A stretch of DNA of 64,000 bases from Dichetophora obliterata (taxonomy: Eukaryota; Arthropoda; Insecta; Diptera; Sciomyzidae). The translations under genes were made by a program, and so were the position numbers. How positions within the stretch are numbered: position 1 is the stretch's first letter; the number at the start of each line of letters is the position of its first letter. The notes below the pieces were generated by a model. That model had not been told where the DNA came from. It searched no databases and saw nothing but the letters and a program-made list of their open reading frames with translations. Shown in pieces: positions 1 through 10,372 of the stretch. The stretch is taken from NCBI GenBank assembly GCA_963920525.1, contig OY986435.1:297463708-297527707 (forward strand), read 5' to 3'.

Positions 1-1
1 C

Positions 2-256
2 TTGAATATAAAAATACAAGTGTCCCTATTTATTTGCACATCACTGTATTTCACAGGCACTCACTGTTCACACAGATACCGTCTTAAAAAGGAGAAAGAA
101 AATCTTGAGCACTTTCTATGTAAATGCCTGGCAATTTGTGGTCTTAGACTTCATTACTTTGGAGAAGCATTAGTGCCTCCATCAAAAATGCGGGACACCA
201 AGCCAGAAACAGTGCTAAAATTTATTTTTATAAAATGCCTAAATCTGCAGACTTAA
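2..256 (+). pseudogene. C-terminal tail of a LINE ORF2 (RNase H-side end), partial
   Basis: The translation carries the typical tail of R1/LOA-group retrotransposon ORF2 proteins: a Glu-rich stretch followed by EHFLCKC, then a GLRLHYFGEAL-like helix and an ETVLKFI-like helix, ending at a stop. A similar tail is seen at 8015-8197 and, in the intact LOA copy, at 10121-10333. The first cysteine pair expected before this block is not recognisable, so the copy is decayed. Downstream (about 257-330) lies a TGTGGTG/CACATGGGCCCAC-like 3' UTR that resembles the sequence after the 8.0-kb fragment. The rest of the element would lie to the left of the window. Family assignment is by resemblance only. Confidence 0.5.
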
Positions 257-3200
257 TCAAGGGCATGCACAATAGATCCTATGTGTGGTGGTGCACATGG
301 GCCCACCACAAACTATTAACTAACTGGGGTGATCTAGTGCGCAGCCTACATGCGGGTTATTCGGATTATCTGGGTTAATGTAATTATTATAAATTGAAGC
401 ATTACAAACCAATTAAAAAAAAAAATATTTTTTGTTTGCTGAAAATTAACCAATGCGTTTGCAAGGTAAAAACTGAGCTGATTCCCTCCATTCTTTTTTA
501 GTAAATTTAATAAATACTAATGAAGTCCCCCGAAAATTATAAAAGCATTAGGGATTAATATAAAATGAACCTCATAGTGCAATTTGACAGTAATAACTTT
601 TTAACCTATTAAAAAGTCGTGCTAGTAACTGACCGAATAAGTTGTAAGCAACAACAATATGACTAAATTTAGGGTTTGCTAAGACTACTTCTGATCAATA
701 TTATTCAGACGTACGATTCAAAATTCAATTTCATTTTCCCACTCGTGAAGATAAAAAACAAATTGTTTTGTTAAATGTTCATTACGACCAAATGTTTTTT
801 ATCCCTCTTTTATAGTTTTTACTTAAAAATTACGCTCCTCAAATAAACGAAGTCGAACAAAGTTTTCTCTATTTCTCATTAAAACTAATATAATATTTAA
901 CTTTACGAAGTTTTTGAGCTAAGCGAAGTTTTTGAGAGTTGAAGTTTTAACGATAGAATATCCCTCATTCCAATACGACTTTTGCACTCTCTGATAAAAG
1001 CCCCAAATGGTCTAATATCACATGGCCGGTATGCCTTCTAGAAGTGCCAAATATAATTCCCGGTTTTATAAATTCTTCATCCCTTACAACTCTTTTCAAA
1101 GTCCGATTCATATTTGCTGATGTCTGCATTTGAAATGTCCTCCAACAAAAACACAAAAAAGAATAATGTGAAAATAGTTAATGTCTTAGAGGAGTCAAAT
1201 GTATGAGCAGCTCCTATTATTTTTTATTTTCAACATTTTAACCATGTACACCAGCCCCTATCTTGAACTCCCCTTCTAGGAGTCCCAATGTCAAAATAAA
1301 ACCAAAACTTAACCAAGGCAAATTGTTCATATTTTAAAAATAACGCTTCGATATACCAAATGTATGCACCAAGAAACAAATTTTTATCTCAAAGCTTATT
1401 CAAAATGTAAAATTTTTTTCAAATGAACTATCCTAATCCGTAAATCTATCCTCAAGTGTAAAAAAACAGGTGTGACAGTTAAGAGAACAAGATAATAGTT
1501 TTCGTTTTGAAAGAATCGAAACATAGCTGAGTTTTTCGTAAAAGATTCAAATATTCCAAATATTTTGTCCCACGTTTTGTTCTATTTAAGATCCTTTTCG
1601 TTTATGCCACACTTTTCAGAAAATCTTGACTTCCCCTCGCCACGAAGTCACTGTGCATTCTTAATATTCGTTATGCGAAAATTATAGTTAAAATTATATT
1701 CGTTAGGGGTCGTTCCTAATATGTCACACATTTGGGCCCCTCCTGGCCATGATATTTTAACACCACTGGGCCATGGAGTGGTTTGATATATTTAAATTTT
1801 TCTCATAAATTATTTTTTAAGCTGTAGAACTTTGTAAAAAATATGAATAAAACATCTTAAAAATATTAATTTTCATCAAGAAATCATAGGGAGAAGCTCA
1901 TGATTTTCGATGATAGAAACTGTTTATTGAACTATGAGTCAAAATTAAGCAATTATTGCAAATAAATTATATGTCATTTGAAAGAGTGTGAAAAAGAAAA
2001 TGAAAAAAAATTACAACACAAACAACTTTTGGCCTATTTTTGAGCAAAAATTAAATATTTTAGATTTTTTTTTAAAACAATATAAAACATTGAATTGGTA
2101 AGGAAACGGTAAATCTTTTCTTAATTTTCCAAAGTTATTTAATTTAACTTTTAGACAAAGAGATAGTGAAAAAAGTCTGGAGTGTTGATTGAACATCTTA
2201 GCAATGTCTTAAATGACTTCTTACTCCATGTTCTTCCATCTCTTTTAAATTAAATTTTATTTAAGCAATTCTCTTTAAGCGCTCATATTTCAGGTCAAAG
2301 GTCAAAAAAAATCGAAAACCAACTAAATTTCGCACGCTTCCACCTCCAGTATTTTCATTCGATACCCCATTTACCATTCTTGACCTTGCCACTCCTCACA
2401 TCTCAGAAATCCAAACTGATATATATATATATATAAGTAGATTCTTTTCATTTAAACATTTTAAATATTTATTAACCATAGACTTTAAACTTCGAAACTA
2501 GTTTTTAAGAACTTTACCAAAGTAAAATATAAGAAAGAAACGAAAAAACCTATTAACAAATGGCTAAATTTTTCGCTTTGGGATCACGCTTTCTCATTTA
2601 CATTAAAGCGAGTTCGTGTCTTGATCTTTTTGCCATTTTTTCAACTTTAAACGCTCATATCTGCTAAACGGTATCACATATCAAAAATCTTACAATTTTG
2701 TGCATACCTAAAGCTCAAGACCTTTCTTATGATATATCAAGTGTTTCTGTAGCGTTTGTAGATTTGCTAGAATAAGGTAACCCTTGCAGATATATATACA
2801 TATAGATTGGCAAAGAATTTTCAGCTCACTGTTCTGTATTCTTGTAGGAAACTAGTGTTGTTAGTTGAAAATAAATTGTGGTTTCTGATATTTTTTCTAA
2901 GTATTGTATACAGAGTCAGACTTTGTTAATTTATATTCACTACCCTTTAAAAAAAAGGATAAGTTTGTGCGTCTTAAATTTTTCGAATCAAAATTTATTG
3001 CTTAAATAATATCTGCTAAGCAATAAACAGAACGGTATTTTAATATTGTAGGCTGTTGCAATAATAATTTTTAAAAATCAAAATCTTAAAACCATTTGTA
3101 ATAAAATCTTAACAACAATGTTCTTAAATACATATTTCTAAAACGGATATCCGTTTTGTCGAACGGAAGCAAAGATTAAGGCAATTTCCTGCTTATTTAT

Positions 3201-4276
3201 TATTCAAATATTAACCAAAGTTCAAGAGAGCCGAAAGACCTTGTGTGGCTATTTATGTACTTTTGTATCTGTGTGTGCTTATTTGTATCTTCTTTCATCT
3301 GAAATACTCATTTAAGAACAATGTTTAATTATTGAATGATTAAATTAATCTTTCAAAGACGACTAGCTTTTTTTTGAGTTATTAAAAATATATGCACATA
3401 AATAAACTTCTTTACATTAATTAGTTCCAAGTAGTGGTCATCAATATTCATTAGCTGGTGAAATAAATCTCAACGCTAAGCGACTTTATTGCTTTAGGTG
3501 TAAGGACTCAACAATTAATATTAATTATTAAGAAAGTTTTGACTGATGTCAGTCTCGCATATAAAACAATCAAAAACACTCGCTTATATACATAAATATA
3601 TACACACATAAACCAAAACAGAGGCATAACGTGAAGCCAAGTCACACAATAACGCAACACTCCTACTTACAAGCGACAGCGTCTGTTTTAGCAAGCATAA
3701 AAGTTACTCAACAACTTAACTGGCAAAGTAGTTGAAAAGTTGATACAATAAAAAGAAATCCTGAAAGTAAATCAATAAAAATGAGCCAGTATCGTCAAGT
3801 TAAGTTTTTATGTTGATGTATTACCAACAATGTTTTATATAGATATTTCATGGAATAGATAAATATATATAACAGAAGAGACAGGAATAAAATGAACTAG
3901 CCAAAGCAAAAGGAATGATTATAAATAAACCCACTTCTCGTTAAATAAACTTGATTATTAACAAAGTTTTCGCAGGAAACAAAGTTCAATACTGAAGTCA
4001 ACGGGTAAGTTGCTTGGATTTTATTTTGACGTTTGTTTTTTGCTATCATTTACTAATATTGCCTACTGTCAAAACAAGAGTATGGGATAATATAAAATAT
4101 TAAGAGATGATCTTAATTATATACTTTTACAATCTTGATTATTGATTTCGGGTTAAAATCGGGCTCAAGGTCACTTTACAATATAAAACAAAATTGTATT
4201 TGTTTTTATTATTATTAATTTTATTACGTCCAATATTTTGAACTCCACCGAAGTTCGTCTTCAGGTACAATACTAA
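257..4276. other. AT-rich noncoding DNA, no gene recognised
   Basis: Stop codons are frequent in all frames and the short ORFs here show no recognisable motif. Short TA-rich microsatellites occur near 2421-2437. A GGGGTCGTTCCTAATATGTC-like stretch at about 1707 resembles ends of dispersed insect repeats, but no matching partner end was found. Confidence 0.6.
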
Positions 4277-4290
4277 ACTTTAAAAATAAA

Positions 4291-4627
4291 AGAAATATAA
4301 ATAAACTGGCCATTTCAGCCCTTGGAAGAACTTTGACCTAGCTTCTATTGATCAATTGTGTTGTGCGTGTTGTTAAATGTTTGATCACAAATGACCGAGA
4401 ACTGGACCTACGTGCTTAATGCCGACTCCGAACGGCTTATGTCCTCAAGAAGCTTTACATGGCAATTTTTACTCTCTGAGGTTTGCCCTTGTCTGCAGAG
4501 AGGTGACGACCGAACAGAAAAATTAATTCAATTGAAAAAACTTTCTGTCTGAGCTGGAATTGAACCCGGGCTACCGCAGTTCTTTAGCTTAGGAGCCACG
4601 CACTCTACCCACTAGGCTACGGCCGCC
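4291..4627 (-). mobile_element. tRNA-derived SINE with 14-bp target duplication
   Basis: Read on the minus strand, the element starts with a tRNA-like head: an A-box-like TAGCCTAGTGGGTAGAGTG and a B-box-like GGGTTCAATTCC about 45 nt further on, as in an internal RNA polymerase III promoter. A roughly 250-nt tRNA-unrelated body follows. It is flanked by an identical 14-bp direct repeat, ACTTTAAAAATAAA, at 4277-4290 and 4628-4641, the mark of LINE-mediated integration. No tRNA cloverleaf with a good acceptor stem is retained, so this is a SINE rather than a tRNA gene. The supporting LINE is not known; the A/T-rich 3' end has no long poly(A). Confidence 0.85.
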
Positions 4628-4641
4628 ACTTTAAAAATAAA

Positions 4642-5105
4642 GTTTAACACTTAACAATTTGGTAGACGTATAAGAAAACAAAACGCACAGATATTGTCCT
4701 TAACTATATTTCAGCACCCGTTTCGTTGTCTCTGATGATTCTTAGATCATCACAATCATTCTTTGTTAAATTCATGCTGTAACGAAGCTGCCGGTCTTCC
4801 GGCTCTATAGCTGAGGTATGCTCAGTCGTGTCCAGAATTCGTCACAAAATAAGAATTTTTGTTTCAGGTTCTTCCAAATAAGGCTTTATTTATAAATTTT
4901 TTAGATTTTATTTCTTAAAATATTTTATAAATGTTTTAGATTTTATTTCTTAAAATTTTTTATAAAATATAAAAGCAATGCGGCGGTGATTGAGGTTGTT
5001 GACGTTCGACTCTCGTTCGAAAGTGGGTATGGTGGTTAGCGGAAACTCTGGTGAATCGTCGTTGTGGACCTTATGCCCTAACCGTGTGCTTCCTGGCTAG
5101 ATTAT
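4642..5105. other. Noncoding DNA leading into the tandem repeats
   Basis: No gene seen. A near-duplicate AT-rich phrase (TTTTAGATTTTATTTCTTAAA) occurs twice at about 4900-4960. Base composition rises in GC from about 4980 into the repeat block. Confidence 0.5.
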
Positions 5106-5265
5106 GTCCCTTGCGACCTGACGGTGCGCCTATAAGCTATGTGGTCCCTTGCGACCTGACGGTGCGCCTATAAGCTATGTGGTCCCTTGCGACCTGACGG
5201 TGCGCCTATAAGCTATGTGGTCCCTTGCAACCTGACGGTGCGCCTATAAGCTATGTGGTCCCTTG
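5106..5265. repeat. Tandem repeat, 38-bp unit, about 4.2 copies
   Basis: Units start at 5106, 5144, 5182 and 5220, each beginning GTCCCTTGCGACCTGACGG, with a partial fifth at 5258. The fourth unit has a G-to-A change; the others are identical, suggesting recent expansion. The surrounding 4980-6260 stretch is unusually GC-rich for this window and probably comes from the untranslated part of some element, but I could not identify it. Confidence 0.95.
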
Positions 5266-5573
5266 TTTTTCACCTGTTATCCTAGTCACCTTTCCTTCTG
5301 AAAGTTCTTACTGCAAATTCCTTGGGCAGTTCTCTTGTCTGCGCTTCTTTTTTTGCGTTCGTCCAGATTTCTTCTTCCAAGTCCTGTAGTTCCTCCAGTA
5401 ATGCCAACCGCTCGATTCGCCTGTTTGCCAGTAACTCCTCTAGTAATTCCAACCGCTCGATTCAACTGTCTACCAGCAACTCACTGTCTTCTCATCATCA
5501 AATTTATTGCATACCTCTGCTGGTTGATCGTAGTAGCATCGCTGTTATCTCGTTATATTCATGTTTTCGTTAA

Positions 5574-5905
5574 CATGTTGACACCGCTCATTAGTGTTGC
5601 CCTTCTCTGCTACTTATGCTCTCGTCGACATGTTGGTACCGCTCAGTAGTTTTCGGCAGCATACGCATCGTGTTGCTGGTCACCCATCGAAGTACTCGCG
5701 GTCCCGTTGGCGCTTAATCAAATGTTGCTAATTGTTGGTGGCTTCTCTGTTTCGCTGTTAGCCATTCGTACTCATGTTTTCGGTAGCATGTTGACATCGC
5801 TCAGTAGTTTTTGGCAACATACGCATTGTGTTGCTGGTCACCCATCGAAGTACTCGCGTTCCCGTTGGCGCTTAATCTAATGTTGCTAATTGTTGGTACT
5901 CATGT
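5574..5905. repeat. Tandem duplication, about 158-bp period
   Basis: A block starting CATGTTG(G/A)(T/C)A(C/T)CGCTCAGTAG and containing TGCTGGTCACCCATCGAAGT occurs at 5629 and again at 5787, with a third partial start at 5574. Copies differ by a few substitutions. Open frames here are short and have no known domain, so they are not annotated as genes. Confidence 0.85.
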
Positions 5906-6284
5906 TGCTCTTGGTCTTTAGCTTTGTGTATGCTATTCTTGTTGTTGCTTAATTTTTGTCGCATTGACCGTTGTTCACACATATATATAAATGATGGTTA
6001 ACTATTTATTTTGGCACAGGGTGCTTTGCTCGAAACTTATATATAGTTATTATAGTTATTTTAAGTTATTAAATAAATTATTAAATTATTTAAATTATTT
6101 CCATTTGTAAATAATAATTTCCATTTGTAAATAATAATTTCCATGTGTAGTAAATGTGTTGTTCTTGCGTCTTATTATGTGTTTAGGAATGGTATCATGT
6201 TGTTGTGTTTAGCATGTGCGGCAAAACTGGCGACATGTTTTGCCTCGTCACAATGCATTCCTTAAATCTCCTTAGGCCGTATGT
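5906..6284. other. Noncoding DNA with short AT repeats
   Basis: Contains short direct repeats of CCATTTGTAAATAATAATTT at about 6100-6140 and no recognisable gene. It ends where the decayed LOA-like fragment begins. Confidence 0.5.
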
Positions 6285-7640
6285 TCCTAAGAGAAGTTAA
6301 GAGTGCACGAGACCTGCAGATTTTCCCAGTATGCTCCTCTTCATTTTTCTGCATCTTCCTTATCGAAAAGGAGAGGATTGCTTTAGCTATTCCACAGGTA
6401 AATGTTCCGGACCAATCAAAAAAGTTCATGATCCATTCTTTGCCAGTTCCTCGGAAATTTCCTTCTATACCATTGTGTTTCGGACCAACAGGACCCAGAA
6501 CCGCTTTTGTTCCCCAAGTGTATTTAGTTTATAAAGAGACTCCAGAATAGTTTTTAGGTTTCCTGATGAAATTTCAGTGTTTTGATAGCCGCTTGACTAT
6601 CGAACAGGATAGCTTTGTGTGTTTTGGTTCCGGTATTTACGTTCCATGTTAAAGTAGACGCACTTGTCAATCGCGTATATTTCCGTTTGGAATATACTGC
6701 TGTTCTTGCCCATCGGCTTGGTAAGAGAGCCGTCAGTATACCATGTAATCATGTATCGGTTATCTTATTTCGTGTAGACCTTCCTATTTTTTTTTTACTA
6801 CTTAGTTCAGTTTGGAATCTTTTAGTAAATCTGAATTTCGGATGCATGCTGTTCCTCGGTATTGTTATTTCAGGACATTGTCTCGATAGAATTTCAAACT
6901 TTTTTTGAGTTCTGCAATTCCTTTGCCCGATATCTTCACGAGTCATCCTAAGAATAGCCCTCATTTGAATTGAATTCAAATGTGAAGAGGTTTTAGTTCT
7001 TGTAGAACCTCCATGGATGCTGTTGGACATGCTCGCATGGCTCCGGCGATGCACGCGCAGGCAATGACTGTATGTTGCTTTGTTTTATCTGCCAAGATGA
7101 CTGAGGCATACGCAATTATGGGACGTATGATCATTGTGTATATCAATCACAGTATGAGTGGAGTGCACCCATCCCCAGCTTTTTTCAGTAATGGATCTAC
7201 AAATAATAAATGTTCTTATAGCCTTTTTCAATATTTTGCTCAAATGTGTATTTCAAAGTAGTTTTAATTTAGTTTAGAATTTAGATTAGTTTAGAAATAC
7301 TCCCAAAAATTAACCTTCCCTTTGGAATTCTATCTCTGTTCCGTCTAACCTTATAGGTTTAAGCTGTTTAAGTTTGTATTTCTTGGACAATAGTATCATA
7401 GTGGTTTTTGACGAATTTATGTTTAGCCCCACCTTTTTGTCACCCTTAGGCTCATTTCAATTCTATCACTCAGGATCCCTTCAAATTTTCCCTTGCTTAT
7501 AATTACTATGGCATCAGCATAGTCGAGTAGCGTGAATCCAGTTTTTCTTCCAATAGTTTTCTTCCAATTCTTCCAGTAGTTGATCTACTATAATACTAGC
7601 CACTACAGGAGATAATACTCCCTCTTGTGGACAACAGTTA
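6285..7640 (-). pseudogene. Decayed LOA-like LINE ORF2, RT to RNase H part
   Basis: Minus-strand translation in broken frames follows the intact LOA ORF2 at 10333-13764: CPQEGVLSP-like and YADA (YADD in active enzymes) reverse-transcriptase motifs near 7640-7490, CIAGAMRACPTASMEVLQELKPLH near 7060-6970, and a damaged NGIEGN/FIGPE-like RNase H end near 6470-6400. Many stops and frameshifts make it inactive. It continues the reverse-transcriptase fragment at 9300-9860, from which it is separated by inserted sequence. Confidence 0.7.
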
Positions 7641-8345
7641 TCTCAACCAGAGTAGAATGGGATGGCCGATAAGTTTGAAATTCATCTCGCCTGGGTACCA
7701 GGACATAGTGACATTCCTGGAAATTGTAGAGCGGATGATCTCGCTAGTTAAGGTACAATAGTAACGCTGCTGCCGAACATGGAAACATACGGCATGCCAC
7801 TTGCGTCGTACAAGCTTGATCTAAAACAACTGCTAATGGCTAAATGGCTAATTTCTGGTAGAAGTATAACATCACCTCTAGTACTGCTAGTCAGATGTGG
7901 CCTAGTTTTACTGAAAAGCAAACGAAGCAGTTCACTAAAATGGCGAGAATAAATCTCTCCATTCTGACAGGCATTATAACAGGACACTGTATTATGGGTT
8001 GGCATGCCTTTTGAATGGGGGCTTATGAAAATGAATTCTGCAGGAGTTGCGGGGATGAGGAAGAGGTGGAGACGATACCGCATCTCCTCTGTTCATGCCT
8101 CGCTCTATCCCGCAGAAGACATAAGCATCTAGGTAGTTTTCTGTTTTTTAGTCTTAGGGATCTTGAGCATGTAAACGGATCGTCTACTGCTTTTTAATAT
8201 TAGTACAGGTTGGTTCCACGGCAATGCTTAGGAGAGCAAGAGGAGAGGAATAGATCCCCTGTGGTATCACAACAGATCAAATATCTGGTCTATGTTGGCA
8301 TGCCACACCCTGAACCTAACATTGTGGACAACCTCTTGTTGTACA
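7641..8345 (+). pseudogene. LINE ORF2 3' fragment on opposite strand (RNase H end and tail)
   Basis: Plus-strand translation shows AWVPGHSDIPGNCRADDLA (RNase H H-loop), followed after frame breaks by CRSCGDEEEVETIPHLLCSC and LSRRRHKHLG, the cysteine-containing tail of R1/LOA-group ORF2 proteins. A 3' UTR with CCCCTGTGGTATCACAACAG follows, similar to the 3' flank of the fragment at 2-256. It lies inside the broken minus-strand LOA-like copy and so was inserted, or rearranged, there. Stops within the RNase H segment show it is dead. Confidence 0.6.
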
Positions 8346-9299
8346 GCGTGAATCAAAATAGCTGTCGCACTTGTTTTATGCCATAAATCAAAAGCACTGT
8401 GTAAACTTTATTAAACAAAAATTTTGTTTTTTTATTTTAAGCATTCATCATTAAATTCAAATCTTTCACCATTAATTTTTTTTTTAATTTAAAACAGTTT
8501 GTGAAAGACGAGCATCTTGCAGAAAGGCTTGCATCTGGTTTTCAGGTATATCATCTGATATTTTCATTGATCATCGCTTAAGTTTACCTACCGTCATGTG
8601 TTTGTGTTCGTTAATTTGCTTAGCATTATTCCCCAAATAGAAAAGGCCAGGGGGTTTAGGCCAGGGGATGACGGAGGGCATTCCTTCAACAGAAATAAAA
8701 CCTTTGAACGATTTTTGCCTTTTGTGCTGGAAAACAATCTTGATGAATACAAAAGTGACCCTCTCTGTAAATTTGCTTGGCATGCCGCATAAGATAGTTC
8801 TTTAAAACATGTTCTCAGTAATATTCTGAATTATTTTAACGCCTCTTTTGAAAAGAAGGGGCAATTTGCCTTTTCCGGAGAAAGCGCCCTAAACCATGAT
8901 TGGCGAAACATTTTGAAATCTTTCAATGTTTTTTTTTTTCTTTAGAAATTTTTGCCATGCAAGCTGCGTACACTCTATCATTTTGCGAGTTGTGACTTGC
9001 TTGCAAAAACAAGAGTTTTTCATCGGAAAATATGATACTGCAAGCTGCGTGCCGGCGAAGGATCTGTGCACTTATTTCCTTTCGCAATATTATTATTCTT
9101 ATTGACTAATCTTTTGAAACGGTTCATACAATAAGTGTACAATTAATGCCAGAGTCGTAAAAAAATAACATTTGTCTTCCAGTGTTGCTTCTTTTTGAGT
9201 AATTGGTATTAATATAGGTGCTTTGATTCACTGTCACTTTGATTCAAGCTGTAGTTGCTGTTATTGTGCTGGTGCTAGATTCTATATTCCTCATACTGA
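8346..9299 (-). pseudogene. Possible decayed mariner/Tc-type transposase debris
   Basis: On the minus strand about 8800-8590, broken frames give HFCIHQDCFPAQKAKIVQRF and PLAxTPWPFLFGE, which resemble the QDGAPAH and WPARSPDLTPLDFFLWG blocks of mariner-type transposases. Frames are heavily broken and no terminal repeats were found. The rest of this stretch has nothing recognisable. The identification is tentative. Confidence 0.35.
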
Positions 9300-9860
9300 G
9301 CATATTAACCATCCATTTTGTAAAGGTGTTGTTGACCGCTCTTAGGGTAAGAGTTTAATTTTTGGCAAATTTTGAGAAAAACTATATTGTCAAAAGCGAC
9401 TTCTAAGTCAAGAAAAGCACATATTGCTGTTTCTTTCATATCTTAGGTTTCCTGAATTACATTTTTCAGTTGATAAAGTGCAGTCTCTGTTGATCTACCT
9501 ATTTGATATGCATGCTGACAGTAGTGTAAAGGGGATGTTATTAGGACACTGGTCCTTATATGGTTATCAATTTCTTTTTCTAGAATTTTTAGTAGGAAGG
9601 GCTGTTAGACAGATTGGTCTAAAGGATTTTGGGAGAAGAGGGTCCGTTTTTTCTGCCTTCGGAATGAAGACCTCTTTTGCCCGTCTCCATGCAGTTGGTA
9701 TATTACCCAATGCAATACTGCCTCTAGCTATTTTTATAAGAGTATTGAGAAGAATGGCTATAACTCTTTGCAGCAGTGCCGGAAAAATTCCATCAACGAC
9801 TGGGGAGTTCAGTGGTTTACAGGTATTCAGCGCCCACCTTAATCTCGGCACTGCACATAT
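9300..9860 (-). pseudogene. Decayed LOA-like LINE ORF2, RT finger/palm part
   Basis: The minus-strand ORF at 9851-9567 reads RWALNTCKPLNSPVVDGIFP, IPTAWRRAKEVFIPKA and PKSFRPICLT, closely parallel to residues 443-520 of the intact ORF2 downstream. Broken frames continue with CQHAYQIGRSTETALYQL and CAFLDLEVAFDN at about 9510-9380 (palm motif A region). Alignment continues in the fragment at 6285-7640 with CPQEGVLSP, so the two are one copy split by about 1.66 kb. Position 9860 toward 10010 shows no further similarity. Confidence 0.75.
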
Positions 9861-10120
9861 TTCCCTCGCTGCGTTTCAGCTGTTCCTGTTGATTCTATCT
9901 ACACTCTAACAAAAACCTACGGGAATTTACAGCAGTAATTGCTGGTAACAGATTTCCTACATTTAATATAGTTTTATTTCAGAGAGCCAAGTTCAAAATA
10001 TTTCACACTAGAATAGCGTAAATGTTAATGTTAATGTTAATGTTGTGTGGTGGAGATGCGTACTGCGACCTAAATGAGATCTAGTGTACCTCCTTCTCAA
10101 AGCTCCGCTGGGTTTGCGGA

Positions 10121-10372
10121 TTACAGAATTTCATCCAGCCCTATTTCTCTAATGAATTTGAGAATATTCTTAGGTTCAAGGGATGAAACCTGCTCTAGAC
10201 TCAGCTCATAATTCCCCAGTGCTAGTTTACGTCTGCGAGCCACGGCGTCGCAGTTTGTAAGTAGGTGTATTGGAGTCTCCTCTGCTTCTTCACAGAAACG
10301 GCAGTTACTATCGGTCTCTATGCCCAATTTCATCAGGTGGTATTTGAGTTTACAGTGTCCTGTAAGGACCCC
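10121..10372 (-). pseudogene. ORF2 C-terminal tail after a 1-nt frameshift
   Basis: After the ORF2 stop at 10333, a second frame continues LTGHCKLKYHLMKLGI and CRFCEEAEETPIHLLTNC, the expected C-terminal cysteine block of this family, to a stop at 10121. The frames meet at the run CCCC (10369-10372, plus strand); one missing or extra base in this homopolymer explains the break. A sequencing or assembly error at the run is an equally good explanation. Confidence 0.85.

Noticed and set aside
4545..4627. tRNA gene on the minus strand
   Set aside because: It is the head of a SINE: exact target duplications surround a longer body, and the cloverleaf is incomplete.
5106..5265. CRISPR-like array
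   Set aside because: The 38-bp units are directly tandem with no spacers and the context is an insect genome.
5322..5649. Ser-rich frames of 83 and 104 codons
   Set aside because: They overlap each other in different frames within repeat-derived DNA and have no recognisable domain.
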